Shown here in pieces: positions 53,501 through 56,654 of a stretch of 64,000 nucleotides of DNA. The stretch comes from Zantedeschia hybrid cultivar (lineage: Eukaryota; Streptophyta; Magnoliopsida; Alismatales; Araceae), in contig JARZZO010000010.1 in NCBI GenBank assembly GCA_030544215.1, positions 56,927,564-56,991,563 of the forward strand, written 5' to 3'. The position numbers and the translations under genes were made by a program. The notes under the pieces were generated by a model, which saw only the letters and a list, made by a program, of their open reading frames with translations, was not told where the DNA came from and ran no database searches. The stretch's first letter is position 1, and each line of letters begins with the position of its first letter.

Positions 53501-56500
53501 GCCGTTTGGGAACGGCCAGCAACGGCTAGTTTGACCCCCAACGGCTAGTCAAACTAACCGTTGGGGGCCGGGTCGGGCCGATCCGAGCCGACCCGGCCCG
53601 ATCCGGTCCCGGATCGCCCGATCCGGCTCGGACCGGCCGATCCGAGGCCTGGACTCGGCCAGGTTACTCGGGATCGGCACGGTCGGCCTAAAACCGCTCC
53701 GACTCGGCCGATCCGAGCCGAGTTTTTAAACCTTGCGGTGACTCTAAGACTACAATCATAAATATGCACGTAACGTTATACTATCAAAAGGTATCTGCAC
53801 GCCTGAAGTGCACCCTCTTTCAGTCTGATTAAACTGTTATCAGCAGAAGAGAGGGAAGAATTTGTGAACTACTTGCAACAGAGTCCCTTGACATTGAATT
53901 TAATGCCACTTGAGTTTGCTTTCTGAACACAAAATTTTCCCTGGATGACAAAAAAATCAACTCAGTTCATGCTGCTTCCACCCACAATTCCTTGGCTTCC
54001 ACTTGCCAAACCTGGGTAGGCCAACTCAGCACTGAAGGGAGATCGAAAAGCTGAAAACGAAGTTCAGTTGCAACTCAGTAATGGCTCAATGCAGGCTTGG
54101 ACCCAATTCATACAATTATATGCTCAAAACCCCTTACAGCAATAAACCCGTTTAAAAACAATTTACTTGTGCAAGTCAGGAATCTGCATCCGGTATCATA
54201 ACCACTCTGAAACTGCATTTGGTTACTTCAGAGAATGACTGACACACCTCAAAAGCTCATCCAGTAGCTATCTGGACAATTTACTTGTGCAATTCAGGGA
54301 TCTGCACATCCGGTATCATAACCACTCTGAAACTGCATTTGGTTATTTCAGAGAATGACTGACACACCTCAAAAGCTCATCCAGTAGCTATCTGGACAAT
54401 TTACTTGTGTAATTCAGGGATCTGCACATCTGGTATCATAACCACTCTGAAACTGCATTTGGTTATTTCAGAGAATGACTGACACACCTCAAAAGCTCAT
54501 CCAGAAGCTATCTGGACAAGCTTCTCGGCAGTAACCTCTCCACCTTTCTAACATTTTTCATTTATTTAGGTTTGAGAAGTACTGCCATCACTCCCCAATA
54601 CCCCATCATTAACAGCCCCACCAGCACCAGCATCATTGTTGGATGCAGCCTTTTTTACATTTTTCTCCATACTTTTGCTCACCCTCCATTGGCTGCTTTG
54701 TATAAATTCTTCTTGTTCATGGTTTTGGCACGTTATTTCTGCTACAAACTTTTTTCCTTACTGAATCATATGCATAGCAAGTTACAATACCCGGAAGAGC
54801 CAGAACCGTCAGTGTTCAATGGATGAGTTGTGGTTTAGGTGTGAAATCCCACTTGAATCTACAACTACCTAGTTCTCCTTGAAATGCATTGCATCCTAGC
54901 AGTTGACTGGATATGTAGGGGTAAAGCACTGTACAGAGTGGGTGAGATCAGTTTCAAAATCAATATTGGACTTTTGGATCTAAAAAATGCTTTAAAAGAT
55001 ATTTCTAAAATGGGCAGTGATTGACAGAGCAATTCTTAATTGCAACTTCTAGTAAGAGTACTGCACCAAACATGAAACTTGTGATTGGTAGTAAAACACT
55101 GATTTTTCTGTTGAAAGCCAATTCTATCATCATATCTTTCTCGAGATATCTTCTTATGAAGCTTCATTATTTTGTACCGCTTGTGAATAGGAACTATTGA
55201 AGGTATTAATTAAATTGCTCGCCTGGATAACATTACAACCTTCCAAAGGTGGCCTTTCATTGTTCCAAGCACAACAAGATACTGGATATGGACGCATTTG
55301 CCAAGCACAACAAAAATAAGTTTGGTAAAATTTCCCTGAACAGTTTTTCTTCCGGTAGGTAAAAACCCAGTGGAAGAAAATAGAAATGCAGAGAGGAGAA
55401 TTATGGCAAAAGATCAGGTCATGCAGTTAATCGGTACTTACTCCCTGAGGAATCTAAATTTTTCTGCTTCTCTCTTTCCAAAACGCTCGGCAGCATCACC
55501 AGTTAATGCATCGATGGAATTATCCAACACTTTCTTCCCTGCAGCAAAATCCCAATGCTTATCATACATCCTACTCTTTTAAACTGGAGGAACAAAAGAA
55601 AGGAACAGAAAAAAAAAAAACAGAGAAACTTATATGAGTCGTATACTTGAAAAAGCTGGCGTTCAATACAAGTTTTCCCACAGTTTACATAGGTGGAAGG
55701 ATGTGTTGGTAAACTTTAACATGTTCACTTTAGTGTTTGTTCAGCAGTCGTGTGTGTGTGTGTTTGTGTGTGTTTATTTTTATTTTTATTTTTTTGCGGG
55801 GCGGGAGGGGGTGTGTTTGTGGAGGACCTAACCTAACATCCACAAGGATCATACTCACTTTCAGAGTTGCTCATGGGATGATCAAGGGCCATGCTTCTTC
55901 CGCTGCCATCGGTGGGAGTCTTTGGCGCATTTACATTAGACCTACCCTTGGTAACAGAATCCATCTTGTCAGCTTCTACCTTTTTCCGTTTCCTAGATGC
56001 CGGAGTCTTTCCTCGGCTTCTTTTATTGGAGCATTTTTCACTATCTTCCTCTTCCTCTTCGACCCCTTCCAAGTCCATCTCCTCCCCAGCAGCCGCGCCC
56101 CAATCCTCGTCCTCTGTGGACTCTTCACCCGTGTCGTAGTGTTCCGTAGGCGCCTTTGCAAGCGGCATCGGCTCCGACACCGAGATCTTCCTCCGCAATC
56201 GGCGAAAGCTTTGCGGAGGTTCCTCCTCCACCCACTCAATCCTCTCATCCCCAAGATCCAAGGATTCCTCCTCGGCGTCGTCGTACTGGACCACGTGCTT
56301 GCCGGTGGCCCCATCAAACGACTGGACTCGTCCTTCGTACCGGGCCTTGTCGAGGGACCTGAGAACCTTGAGCTTCCGCCCTACGACCTCCTCTTTCCAG
56401 CGCTTCCCCCCCGAGGTCGGTTCGGCGACCTCGGAGGATGAGATGGACGTGGTCGTGCGGGGATTCCTCGGCTTGGACGGCGGAGTGGGACGGGGAGGGT

Positions 56501-56654
56501 TAGGGTTAGGGTTGTGGATAGTGGGGGATGTGGTCGAGGCAGAGGCTGTGGGGGAGCCTCGGGGGGACTTCCCCGGCGAAAAGAAGGAGGTGATCTGGCT
56601 TTGCTTCCGGACCAGAGGGGACCGCCCGTTGCTGGCGCGACGAGAAGATGCCAT
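5776..56654 (-). CDS. MSH6: MSH6, DNA mismatch repair MutS homologue, 5' eleven exons (gene continues past left edge)
   Basis: MSH6 pairs with MSH2 (MutS-alpha) in the nucleus and recognises base mismatches and small loops. Eleven exons join in frame: 56654-55859, 55538-55442, 48497-48395, 48290-48237, 48142-48068, 46427-46359, 46232-46149, 45929-45738, 45581-45046, 44964-44835, 5867-5776. They give 742 codons plus 2 nt. Visible features are a PIP box (Q18, I21, F24, F25), a Tudor domain (about residues 90-143), MutS I with GKFYELFE (F354-Y355-E356) and GEQPHCGFPE, a connector domain with KREICAVVSRGTLTEGE, and core motifs LDAAALENLE, GKRLLRNWLARPL and RLPDMERLL. GEQPHCGFPE and the Tudor domain fit MSH6 and not MSH7. 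The ATPase half is off the window. No in-frame stop is seen in any exon. The start is the first ATG of the frame; a non-ATG 5' extension is open but unsupported. Confidence 0.95.
5898..6011. repeat. Perfect 57-bp tandem duplication beside MSH6 exon 11 acceptor
   Basis: Two identical 57-bp units (5898-5954 and 5955-6011) starting CAGCAGCCTAATAAGG. They lie 31 bp upstream of exon 11 on the minus strand, inside intron 10, and probably duplicate part of the original 3' intron end. Confidence 0.95.
6012..6490. other. Intron 10 DNA before the first LTR
   Basis: No gene, repeat or element signal is seen here. It is ordinary AT-rich intron sequence and probably the original 3' part of MSH6 intron 10. 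Confidence 0.5.
6491..7928 (+). mobile_element. LTR 1 of chromovirus cluster
   Basis: It starts TGATGTGCATTG and ends CCTGCA, followed by a primer-binding site TGGTATTAGAGCC at about 7938-7949 with a 9-bp spacer. It contains a GC-rich middle (6760-7450) with many chance open frames. The general plan matches LTR 2 and LTR 3, but the sequence is more distant. Boundaries are inferred from TG...CA and the PBS. Confidence 0.65.
7929..8491 (+). pseudogene. Deleted chromovirus interior 1 (gag start fused to pol end)
   Basis: After the PBS, 8051-8263 encodes the gag N-terminus with ELFGQLMRRMDQIDHRLDEN, parallel to the next copy at 9591. Near 8388 the sequence jumps to the pol C-terminal tail (GHPCAFTLRPD), parallel to 15085. 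About 5 kb of interior is missing compared with the next copy. Confidence 0.75.
8492..9400 (+). mobile_element. LTR 2 of chromovirus cluster (internally deleted)
   Basis: It starts TGACACG and ends CCTACA; TGGTATCAGAGTC at 9408-9420 is the primer-binding site. It aligns with LTR 3 at both ends but lacks about 640 bp that LTR 3 has at about 15340-15978. The break is near 8663. Confidence 0.8.
9591..11500 (+). pseudogene. Chromovirus gag
   Basis: The frame opens at 9591 with MPTRSGFDFHNSTHMV and ELFGQFMRRMDQLDHRMDER. The capsid core is at 10626-10943 (LCEKYLPLTYRHRLIDRWQN, then ISEYIFEFDEYLMRC). A CCHC knuckle C-x2-C-x4-H-x4-C is at 11200-11241. Between 9870 and 10620 the frame is lost. An Asp/Arg-rich low-complexity stretch (GATCG-type repeats, 10130-10300) sits there. 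Confidence 0.8.
11515..11823 (+). pseudogene. Chromovirus protease
   Basis: CKVIIDSGRCINAIS contains the aspartic protease D-S-G (Asp codon at about 11545). RSSLILGRPWIYDVNAVLYG is the C-terminal hallmark. A stop at about 11479 separates it from gag and a stop follows at 11821. Confidence 0.8.
12269..13551 (+). pseudogene. Chromovirus reverse transcriptase and RNase H
   Basis: RT motifs are LLAPKKDGTWRTCVDSRTIN, FPISRLNDIHDM, FSKVDLKSGI, and after a frame change PSAFMRLMTQILRPLIGVF and YFDD at 12742-12753, then DPEKIRAVVEWHEPQ. RNase H follows with AYFNVQLNDAKLKYSTYDKE and HKAGVENHVADA. The catalytic YFDD is kept, but at least three frame breaks occur. Confidence 0.85.
13552..15171 (+). pseudogene. 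Chromovirus integrase and chromodomain
   Basis: The region begins with a HHCC-like zinc finger (HCFFWPSLKRDVAQ, QCRTYAT). The core has DSILVVVDQFSKMAHF, VSGRDVHFIN, YHPQTDGQTEVVNRNLGDLL and HAEFAYNSSVNRST. The first catalytic Asp motif reads N. 14419-14853 is the C-terminal GPY/F-like region. About 14890-15050 encodes a chromodomain (YQRYLVHWRGRPSAEDTW). Chromodomains of these elements guide insertion to modified chromatin. Confidence 0.85.
15184..16721 (+). mobile_element. LTR 3 of chromovirus cluster
   Basis: 1538 bp from TGATACG to CGCGCA. Its ends align with LTR 2. It includes the GC-rich middle (15440-16000) missing from LTR 2. No PBS follows at 16722; instead gag-like sequence starts directly, so a small deletion removed the leader of the third interior. 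Confidence 0.75.
16722..17500 (+). pseudogene. Third chromovirus interior, gag part (split by Tat insertion)
   Basis: It matches the gag region of the fuller copy (about 10030-10810): NLCEKYLPATYLHHLIFQWQ, then VSEYIVEFDEHLIRCGTRKE and ALTLSRFRKELPQ. The match stops near 17490. The next matching block resumes at about 38440, on the other side of the Tat element. Confidence 0.75.
17501..17885. other. Junction DNA before the Tat element gag
   Basis: It starts with a C-run (17511-17520). It does not match the chromovirus, and I could not match it to the 3' LTR at 37125. It is probably the leader of the Tat element with the 5' LTR deleted. Confidence 0.4.
17886..19640 (+). pseudogene. Gag of Ogre-like Tat element
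   Basis: 18107-18532 is a Pro/Ser-rich N-terminus. 18608-19120 carries the capsid-like core (INLPSLPVFHLPPSEMPVYR, YNGTGNPFTHLKEFLYESSF, GPALEWFFSLEPSEVEDYG, FIQRYQDRVALSLSITDL). 19117-19500 continues (MAELYERACYCQNGF) into a Gln/Ala-rich tail. Stops separate the blocks. Confidence 0.8.
19411..19870 (+). repeat. CAG/CAA-rich tracts in Tat gag-protease linker
   Basis: Two imperfect CAG/CAA triplet tracts (about 19411-19475 and 19805-19868) would encode poly-Gln with scattered Tyr-Pro. They are compositional simple repeats in the linker. Confidence 0.8.
20188..20330 (+). repeat. 72-bp in-frame tandem duplication in Tat linker
   Basis: Two units of 72 bp, each encoding 24 residues around LLRIPFPTSP and CPSTI/YPSTI. 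A third, weaker LLRRILRIP unit lies at about 20065. The repeat is in frame with the upstream linker. Confidence 0.75.
20351..21247 (+). pseudogene. Protease region of Ogre-like Tat element
   Basis: A 298-residue open frame. The N-terminal part has TPVRISVLELIKRSKTYQEA, an Ogre/Tat signature (LLxxSxxHRxALxxxL-type). The protease has CLVDTGVSINVLS (D-T-G catalytic triad) and DPYLKGIFGRPYIKSLEAIP. This is the longest open piece of the element. Confidence 0.8.
21293..22000 (+). pseudogene. G-patch-like segment and linker of Tat element
   Basis: 21293-21547 encodes MKDAMLVPYSIDVMKRGKC then GGYQPEKDLGTQLQDRTTPV, resembling the GYxPGxGLGxxLQG G-patch-like segment of Ogre/Tat elements. 21587-22000 encodes a Tat linker with YHFD-like DLHDIYGKNLTRHYSEILTY. 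A frame change joins them near 21550. Confidence 0.65.
22734..24230 (+). pseudogene. Reverse transcriptase and RNase H of Ogre-like Tat element
   Basis: 22734-23171 is the acidic linker and RT start (YKDTFACNYENMPGLDSSLV). Then come VPVMKKDGKVRICIDFRYLN, PFGLKNTGTTYQMAI and the catalytic YVDD at 23517-23528, then YQLKMNPKKCVFGISSGKLL. RNase H is at 23723-24226 (PLILYISVVDDAVRDVLVQE, then TYYLSKLLNPAEQRYTTIEK). Stops occur at about 23169, 23341, 23661 and a frame change near 23715. Confidence 0.85.
24236..24840 (+). pseudogene. Second (archaeal-type) RNase H of Ogre-like Tat element
   Basis: WTLYFDKALNSHSKDIGIV, then NNIAEYEALFAGLETA and LRIVGDSQLIL, a stop, then FVHVPRNQNILADALASLAS. The usual FDGA motif reads FDKA. 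This additional RNase H between RT-RH and integrase marks the Tat lineage. Confidence 0.8.
24870..25498 (+). pseudogene. Integrase of Ogre-like Tat element, left half (interrupted)
   Basis: GRPH-type zinc region: HARVCGGHVNRQMLSKKILR, then CVKCQLHADKIHSSAS. The core starts WPFSMWTFDIIEPLDNPDS, then KWTEAENCTKIKKST. The frame stops at the CAACT target duplication (25494-25498), where a 7970-bp LTR element is inserted. It resumes at 33469. Confidence 0.85.
25499..26398 (+). repeat. Left LTR of pol-less element
   Basis: 900 bp, TG...CA. It is GC-rich in its 3' half with many chance frames. CTATAAATACACC at about 25868-25880 is a good TATA box. It has a block of about 64 bp (after 25916) that is absent from the right LTR; otherwise the two are very similar. 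Confidence 0.93.
26401..26416 (+). promoter_or_regulatory. Primer-binding site of pol-less element
   Basis: TGGCGCCGTCTGTGGG lies two bases after the LTR end. This type of PBS is common in plant Tat-related gypsy elements. Confidence 0.85.
26435..27124 (+). CDS. Gag remnant of pol-less element
   Basis: 229-residue open frame starting 19 nt after the PBS. The N-terminal half is Ser/Pro-rich. A short hydrophobic/Thr segment follows (MTTLTATVTSLANMVSAMAQ). The C-terminus is CEYHQETGYMTDECRQLWEE then IDRLVRAGQLPQYQ. This is the zinc-binding tail typical of Tat gag (C-x2-H-x9-C here; a second His reads Tyr). The capsid core between these parts is missing, so it is a deleted gag. It is still open. 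Confidence 0.75.
   Translation: MSQRPVNRRSGQSETEEREAPAQLPLSEGTPSAPLSAAWLVTPGSIAEDNRIKKLQQQMTTLTATVTSLANMVSAMAQYMGVLSQLLHQAPPFRPVQNEEPRPASSQVFVDRAISVNDEPLAPPVPRAAHPPLVNQEPPHGRYRKERDRDKQQGPQPRHLPLPTPPSKMLTEVKHMLRRPQRIKSDPRRRDPSRYCEYHQETGYMTDECRQLWEEIDRLVRAGQLPQYQ
27125..27403 (+). other. Linker between gag remnant and tandem array
   Basis: No coding or repeat signal beyond compositional similarity to the array. Part of the untranslated interior of the pol-less element. Confidence 0.5.
27404..28880. repeat. Nested tandem array, ~75-bp monomers in 151-bp dimers
   Basis: About 20 monomers of 72-78 bp, each starting near AAGTCCG and containing a TCGGCCATG core followed by CCG.ATC..G...GCGGCATGG. 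The first two are single monomers (27404, 27478). From about 27550 they alternate as A-B dimers repeated nine times. The dimer period is 151 bp, shrinking to 145-146 bp to the right (anchors at 27567, 27718, 27869, 28020, 28169, 28320, 28466, 28612, 28757). The last copy decays by about 28880. The staggered open frames through it are by-products of the repeat. Confidence 0.95.
28881..29126. other. Spacer between array and antisense gene end
   Basis: No gene is seen. A G-run (29108-29117) lies just past the antisense gene stop. The spacer may hold that gene's 3' untranslated region. Confidence 0.4.
29127..31738 (-). CDS. Antisense three-exon gene in pol-less element (PF04195-like)
   Basis: Exons 31738-30602, 30535-29961 and 29876-29127, with donors G|GTAAGT and CAG|GTAAGA and acceptors TTGCAG and CCGCAG; phases agree. 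The N-terminus is acidic with an ASGAE-type repeat. It then carries FEAGFRLPLPTFVINLLSFY, GLAPSQLFPNSWRTVYGF and WPFPTEWAPLA, matching the plant family called putative gypsy-type transposon / Transposase_28 (PF04195, from memory). Exon 3 is a long coiled coil (about EERAAEARAFAEAKVMAERE onward), then DYAEEILRAQLLASFSVFDL. A single frame slip near 30860 breaks exon 1. Its function is unknown. Antisense frames of this kind are known from Tat-lineage elements. Confidence 0.75.
31431..31590 (-). repeat. 15-bp coding minisatellite (ASGAE repeat)
   Basis: About ten 15-bp units (GCCTCGGCCCCGGAA on the plus strand) within exon 1 of the antisense gene. They encode a five-residue acidic repeat (E-A-S-G/E-A/V) and stay in frame. 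Confidence 0.9.
32005..32015 (-). promoter_or_regulatory. TATA box for antisense gene
   Basis: The minus strand reads CTTATAAATACAAG, a strong plant TATA box, about 270 bp upstream of the antisense ATG (31738). It lies inside the retrotransposon interior and points the opposite way from LTR transcription, in the MSH6 direction. Confidence 0.65.
32020..32632. other. 3' interior of pol-less element up to PPT
   Basis: GC-rich, no conserved frame. It would hold upstream control sequence for the antisense gene. It ends with the polypurine tract AAGAGTGGGGGGC just before the right LTR. Confidence 0.5.
32633..33468 (+). repeat. Right LTR of pol-less element
   Basis: 836 bp, TGACGAGACAG...CTACATCA, nearly identical to the left LTR apart from the ~64-bp block missing after about 33032. 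The next five bases (CAACT) repeat the left flank. Confidence 0.93.
33469..34060 (+). pseudogene. Integrase of Ogre-like Tat element, right half
   Basis: After the second CAACT copy it continues with CKFIMKNIITRFEIPSTIV, NNGPHI, LSPYYPQDNSQTKATNKTLI, and YRTSICTPTGQTPYSLIFEI. These are the central and C-terminal parts of the core. Stops are frequent. It is the direct continuation of the block ending at 25498. Confidence 0.85.
34323..35384 (-). pseudogene. Decayed antisense frame of Ogre-like Tat element
   Basis: Minus-strand 35384-35052 is open for 110 residues: VELWHPQIHTFIFPTFEATI then EEAELLLGLFKLKMNI. This resembles the plant mobile domain start (LxELWxPxTHTFxFxxxExxxTLEEvxxLLGL). Lower down, 34681-34481 has TEFVLYNPHRCHHKL and 34544-34323 continues. 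Stops lie between. Like the nested element, this element has an antisense frame between integrase and 3' LTR. The family call is moderate. Confidence 0.55.
35955..36154. repeat. 100-bp direct duplication with GACGTC/GACGCG modules
   Basis: Two copies starting ATTCAAATGA (35955 and 36055). Each contains GACGTCGGCTCGACACGACG-like sequence (first copy has ATGTCGG) and TTATTTGCCCGAAATT. They have diverged by several bases and small indels. Confidence 0.8.
37125..38430 (+). repeat. 3' LTR of Ogre-like Tat element
   Basis: It starts TGTAGATACG right after the PPT-like AAGGTGGGACAAC. A TATA box (CTATATAAACCC) is at 37659-37668. The end is not certain; the chromovirus resumes by about 38440. The U3 part holds four GACGTC inverted-repeat modules. 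Confidence 0.6.
38440..41488 (+). pseudogene. Third chromovirus interior, pol part (right of Tat insertion)
   Basis: It resumes at the gag knuckle (FRCQGVGYYASHYP, a Cys lost). Protease has CKVIIDNGSCINVIS (D-N-G). RT motifs are present, but the active site reads YFDG at 40083-40094, losing the second Asp. RNase H and integrase follow (FSKMAHFIPC, GDVRF-like). It stops at VNYF (41488), where a CT repeat begins. There are many stops. It parallels 11190-14150 of the fuller copy. Confidence 0.8.
41490..41527. repeat. (CT)n microsatellite
   Basis: About 19 CT units. It marks the broken end of the chromovirus integrase. Confidence 0.98.
41528..41700 (+). other. LTR-like promoter segment
   Basis: CTCTATAAATACC (about 41533-41545) looks like a TATA box and GCAATAAAG (about 41686-41694) like a polyadenylation signal. 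The spacing resembles an LTR R region. No partner LTR was found, so this is tentative. Confidence 0.35.
41731..42440. repeat. Hairpin minisatellite, alternating ~37/40-bp monomers
   Basis: Diverged repeats of GGTTCATTCTTATTGGTGGAATG-type and GGTTCACTTTTATTGATAGAGTG-type monomers alternate from 41731 to about 42150, with two or three more at 42378-42440. Each core is a small inverted repeat: CATTC with GAATG, CACTC with GAGTG. Confidence 0.85.
42216..42315. repeat. 25-bp x 4 tandem repeat
   Basis: Units begin at 42216, 42241, 42266 and 42291: ATGCATGTCCAATTTCATTT plus ATTTA. The last two units carry a few changes. Confidence 0.95.
42441..44834. other. AT-rich intron 10 DNA between repeats and exon 10
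   Basis: No gene is seen. A-runs occur at 42521-42546 and 43057-43070. 43830-44345 contains segments such as GGTTTAAAACCC and AATTGGCC/GGCCAATT-rich text that resemble decayed hAT-type non-autonomous elements, but no clean ends were found. Confidence 0.5.
44835..44964 (-). CDS. MSH6: MSH6 exon 10: core domain
   Basis: 130 nt, acceptor ATCTAG|GAC and donor CAAG|GTTAGT. Joined to exon 9 it encodes GTLFSQLDHCVTAFGKRLL then RNWLARPLYDSKSIIERQD and AIAYFK, the MutS III core. The intron to exon 9 is only 81 bp. The intron on the other side is about 39 kb. Confidence 0.94.
45046..45581 (-). CDS. MSH6: MSH6 exon 9: connector and core start
   Basis: 536 nt, acceptor TGTCAG|TTT and donor TCTGG|GTAATT (phase 2). 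It runs from FEDDSERQCLCSMLSELRP through EIIKPSKHLS, RCPLVNELVPSVEFWD, LSAFGGCLYYLRQSLLDE and MILDAAALENLE to NRNGGVSG. One residue seems missing before RNGG compared with the usual ENSRNGG. Confidence 0.95.
45738..45929 (-). CDS. MSH6: MSH6 exon 8: connector domain
   Basis: 192 nt, acceptor AAAG|GTTGTG and donor ACAG|GTATGC. It encodes VVKREICAVVSRGTLTEGE, then ...NVDASYLLSLTE..., then LGVCVVDVSTSKFMIGQ. This is the start of the MutS II connector domain. Both ends are phase 0. Confidence 0.94.
46149..46232 (-). CDS. MSH6: MSH6 exon 7
   Basis: 84 nt, acceptor TGCAG|GGT and donor AAG|GTTGTT (weak beyond GT). It encodes GYRVLVVEQTETPEQLELRR then KEMGTRDK, the end of the mismatch-binding domain. 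Confidence 0.94.
46359..46427 (-). CDS. MSH6: MSH6 exon 6
   Basis: 69 nt, acceptor TTTTAG|GGA and donor AAG|GTTGGC (weak beyond GT). It encodes GEQPHCGFPEKNF then SMNLEKLVRK. The GEQPHCGFPE segment separates MSH6 from the plant-specific paralogue MSH7. Confidence 0.94.
46428..48067 (-). other. MSH6: MSH6 intron 5, 1640 bp
   Basis: Bounded by donor GTATGA (48067) and acceptor TTTTAG (46428). 47060-47960 has a repetitive look (several GGCCA, AATTGGCC and TTCCAAG words) and may be an unclassified mobile fragment. No coding frame was recognised. Confidence 0.6.
48068..48142 (-). CDS. MSH6: MSH6 exon 5: mismatch-recognition F-x-E motif
   Basis: 75 nt, acceptor GAGCAG|ATG and donor AAG|GTATGA. 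It encodes MGKFYELFEMDAHIGVKELE followed by LQYMK. The F-Y-E triad (residues 354-356) is the Phe-x-Glu motif that wedges at the mismatch in the MutS/MSH6 family. It is intact. Confidence 0.95.
48237..48290 (-). CDS. MSH6: MSH6 exon 4
   Basis: 54 nt, acceptor ATAG|AGA and donor AAG|GTGGAT. It encodes RQWWEFKSKHMDKVLFFK, the first strand of the MutS I domain. A closer GT after MDK would drop VLFFK and is rejected because the family needs those residues before MGKFYELFE. Confidence 0.94.
48395..48497 (-). CDS. MSH6: MSH6 exon 3: start of MutS I region
   Basis: 103 nt, acceptor GAACAG|GGGCC and donor CCAG|GTAGTT. It encodes GREDANRRLPGDVNYDPKT then LYLPPDFLRSLSGGQ, the strongly conserved entry to the mismatch-binding region. 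It ends in phase 0. Confidence 0.94.
48498..49619 (-). other. MSH6: MSH6 intron 2, part left of the hAT element
   Basis: No gene or element was recognised. Intron 2 runs 55441-48498 and is split by the hAT insertion. Confidence 0.6.
49998..53294 (-). pseudogene. hAT transposase (BED finger, DUF659, hAT dimerisation)
   Basis: Start ATG at 53294. Exon A (53294-52913, donor A|GTAAGT) holds a BED zinc finger (CKYCNRVVSGGVYRFKQHL). Exon B (52817-52287) ends in CDGWT, the first catalytic Asp region. Exon C (from 52188) has DUF659-like IVQVVTDDAAAFKLVGQ and WVPCSAHCIDLMLEDI. It then meets an in-frame TGA (51419-51417) where the family has Trp (RR-W-E). Downstream exons hold YMFRTDGKKDSYD and the dimerisation region SSSGCERNWSTFDLIHTKQR. 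The stop probably makes this copy inactive. Confidence 0.85.
53484..53567. repeat. Two adjacent hairpins in hAT 5' region
   Basis: Perfect 23-bp arms at 53484-53506 and 53511-53533 with a 4-nt TGGG loop, then 15-bp arms at 53535-53549 and 53553-53567 with one mismatch. Both share the CAACGGCTAG word. They lie between the transposase start and the subterminal repeats, possibly in its promoter. Confidence 0.9.
53744..55441 (-). other. MSH6: MSH6 intron 2, part right of the hAT element
   Basis: Apart from the 120-bp triplication at 54159-54516 no feature is seen. It is ordinary intron DNA up to the exon 2 donor. Confidence 0.6.
54159..54516. repeat. ~120-bp x 3 tandem repeat in MSH6 intron 2
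   Basis: Three near-identical units start CAATTTACTTGTG at 54159, 54277 and 54397 (periods 118 and 120 bp) and end with AGCTATCTGGACAA. Units 2 and 3 differ at only a few positions, so the amplification is recent. Confidence 0.95.
55442..55538 (-). CDS. MSH6: MSH6 exon 2
   Basis: 97 nt, acceptor TGCAG|GG and donor GA|GTAAGT. It joins phase 1 to exon 1 and phase 2 to exon 3. It encodes KKVLDNSIDALTGDAAERF followed by GKREAEKFRFLR, the linker before the MutS I domain. This exon is too short to stand out as an open frame; the phase match on both sides is the main support. Confidence 0.9.
55749..55790. repeat. GT-rich and TTTTA microsatellite in MSH6 exon 1 / intron 1 flank
   Basis: On the plus strand a GTGTGTGTGTGTTTGTGTGTG run is followed by TTTATTTTTATTTTTATTTT. 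It lies in intron 1, about 70 bp inside the exon 1 donor. Confidence 0.9.
55859..56654 (-). CDS. MSH6: MSH6 exon 1: PIP box and Tudor domain
   Basis: The ATG is at 56654 and the exon ends A|GTGAGT (phase 1), coding residues 1-265. The N-terminus carries Q-S-Q-I-T-S-F-F, a PCNA-interacting box, then a Ser/Pro-rich linker with an Asn-Pro run. A Tudor domain follows, with LDKARYEG, GKHVVQYDDAEEE and DLGDERIEWVE. Then comes an acidic and Lys/Arg-rich tail with SRGKTPASRKRKK, a likely nuclear localisation signal. In plant MSH6 proteins known to me the Tudor start reads about YWPLDKxWYEG. Here both Trp positions are Arg (codons AGG and CGG). Confidence 0.93.

Larger units (their letters stand above)
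49628..53735 (-). mobile_element. hAT DNA transposon in MSH6 intron 2
   Basis: 4108 bp, flanked by a perfect 8-bp duplication CGGTGACT (49620-49627 and 53736-53743). Terminal inverted repeats start CAAGGTTAAGAAAC on the left and CAAGGTTTAAAAAC on the right (minus strand). Both subterminal regions (about 49650-49745 and 53570-53725) are packed with GATCGG/CCGATC words. The inside encodes a multi-exon transposase on the minus strand, the same direction as MSH6. Confidence 0.95.

Noticed and set aside
56496..56513. Telomere-like TTAGGG/TTTAGGG-type run
   Set aside because: Only about three units (TTAGGG), inside MSH6 exon 1 where it encodes an Asn-Pro run; no interstitial telomere.
45046..56654. 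Assignment of the gene to MSH7
   Set aside because: The YMKGEQPHCGFPE segment, Tudor domain and long acidic linker fit MSH6; MSH7 lacks the Tudor domain and has a different mismatch-binding segment.
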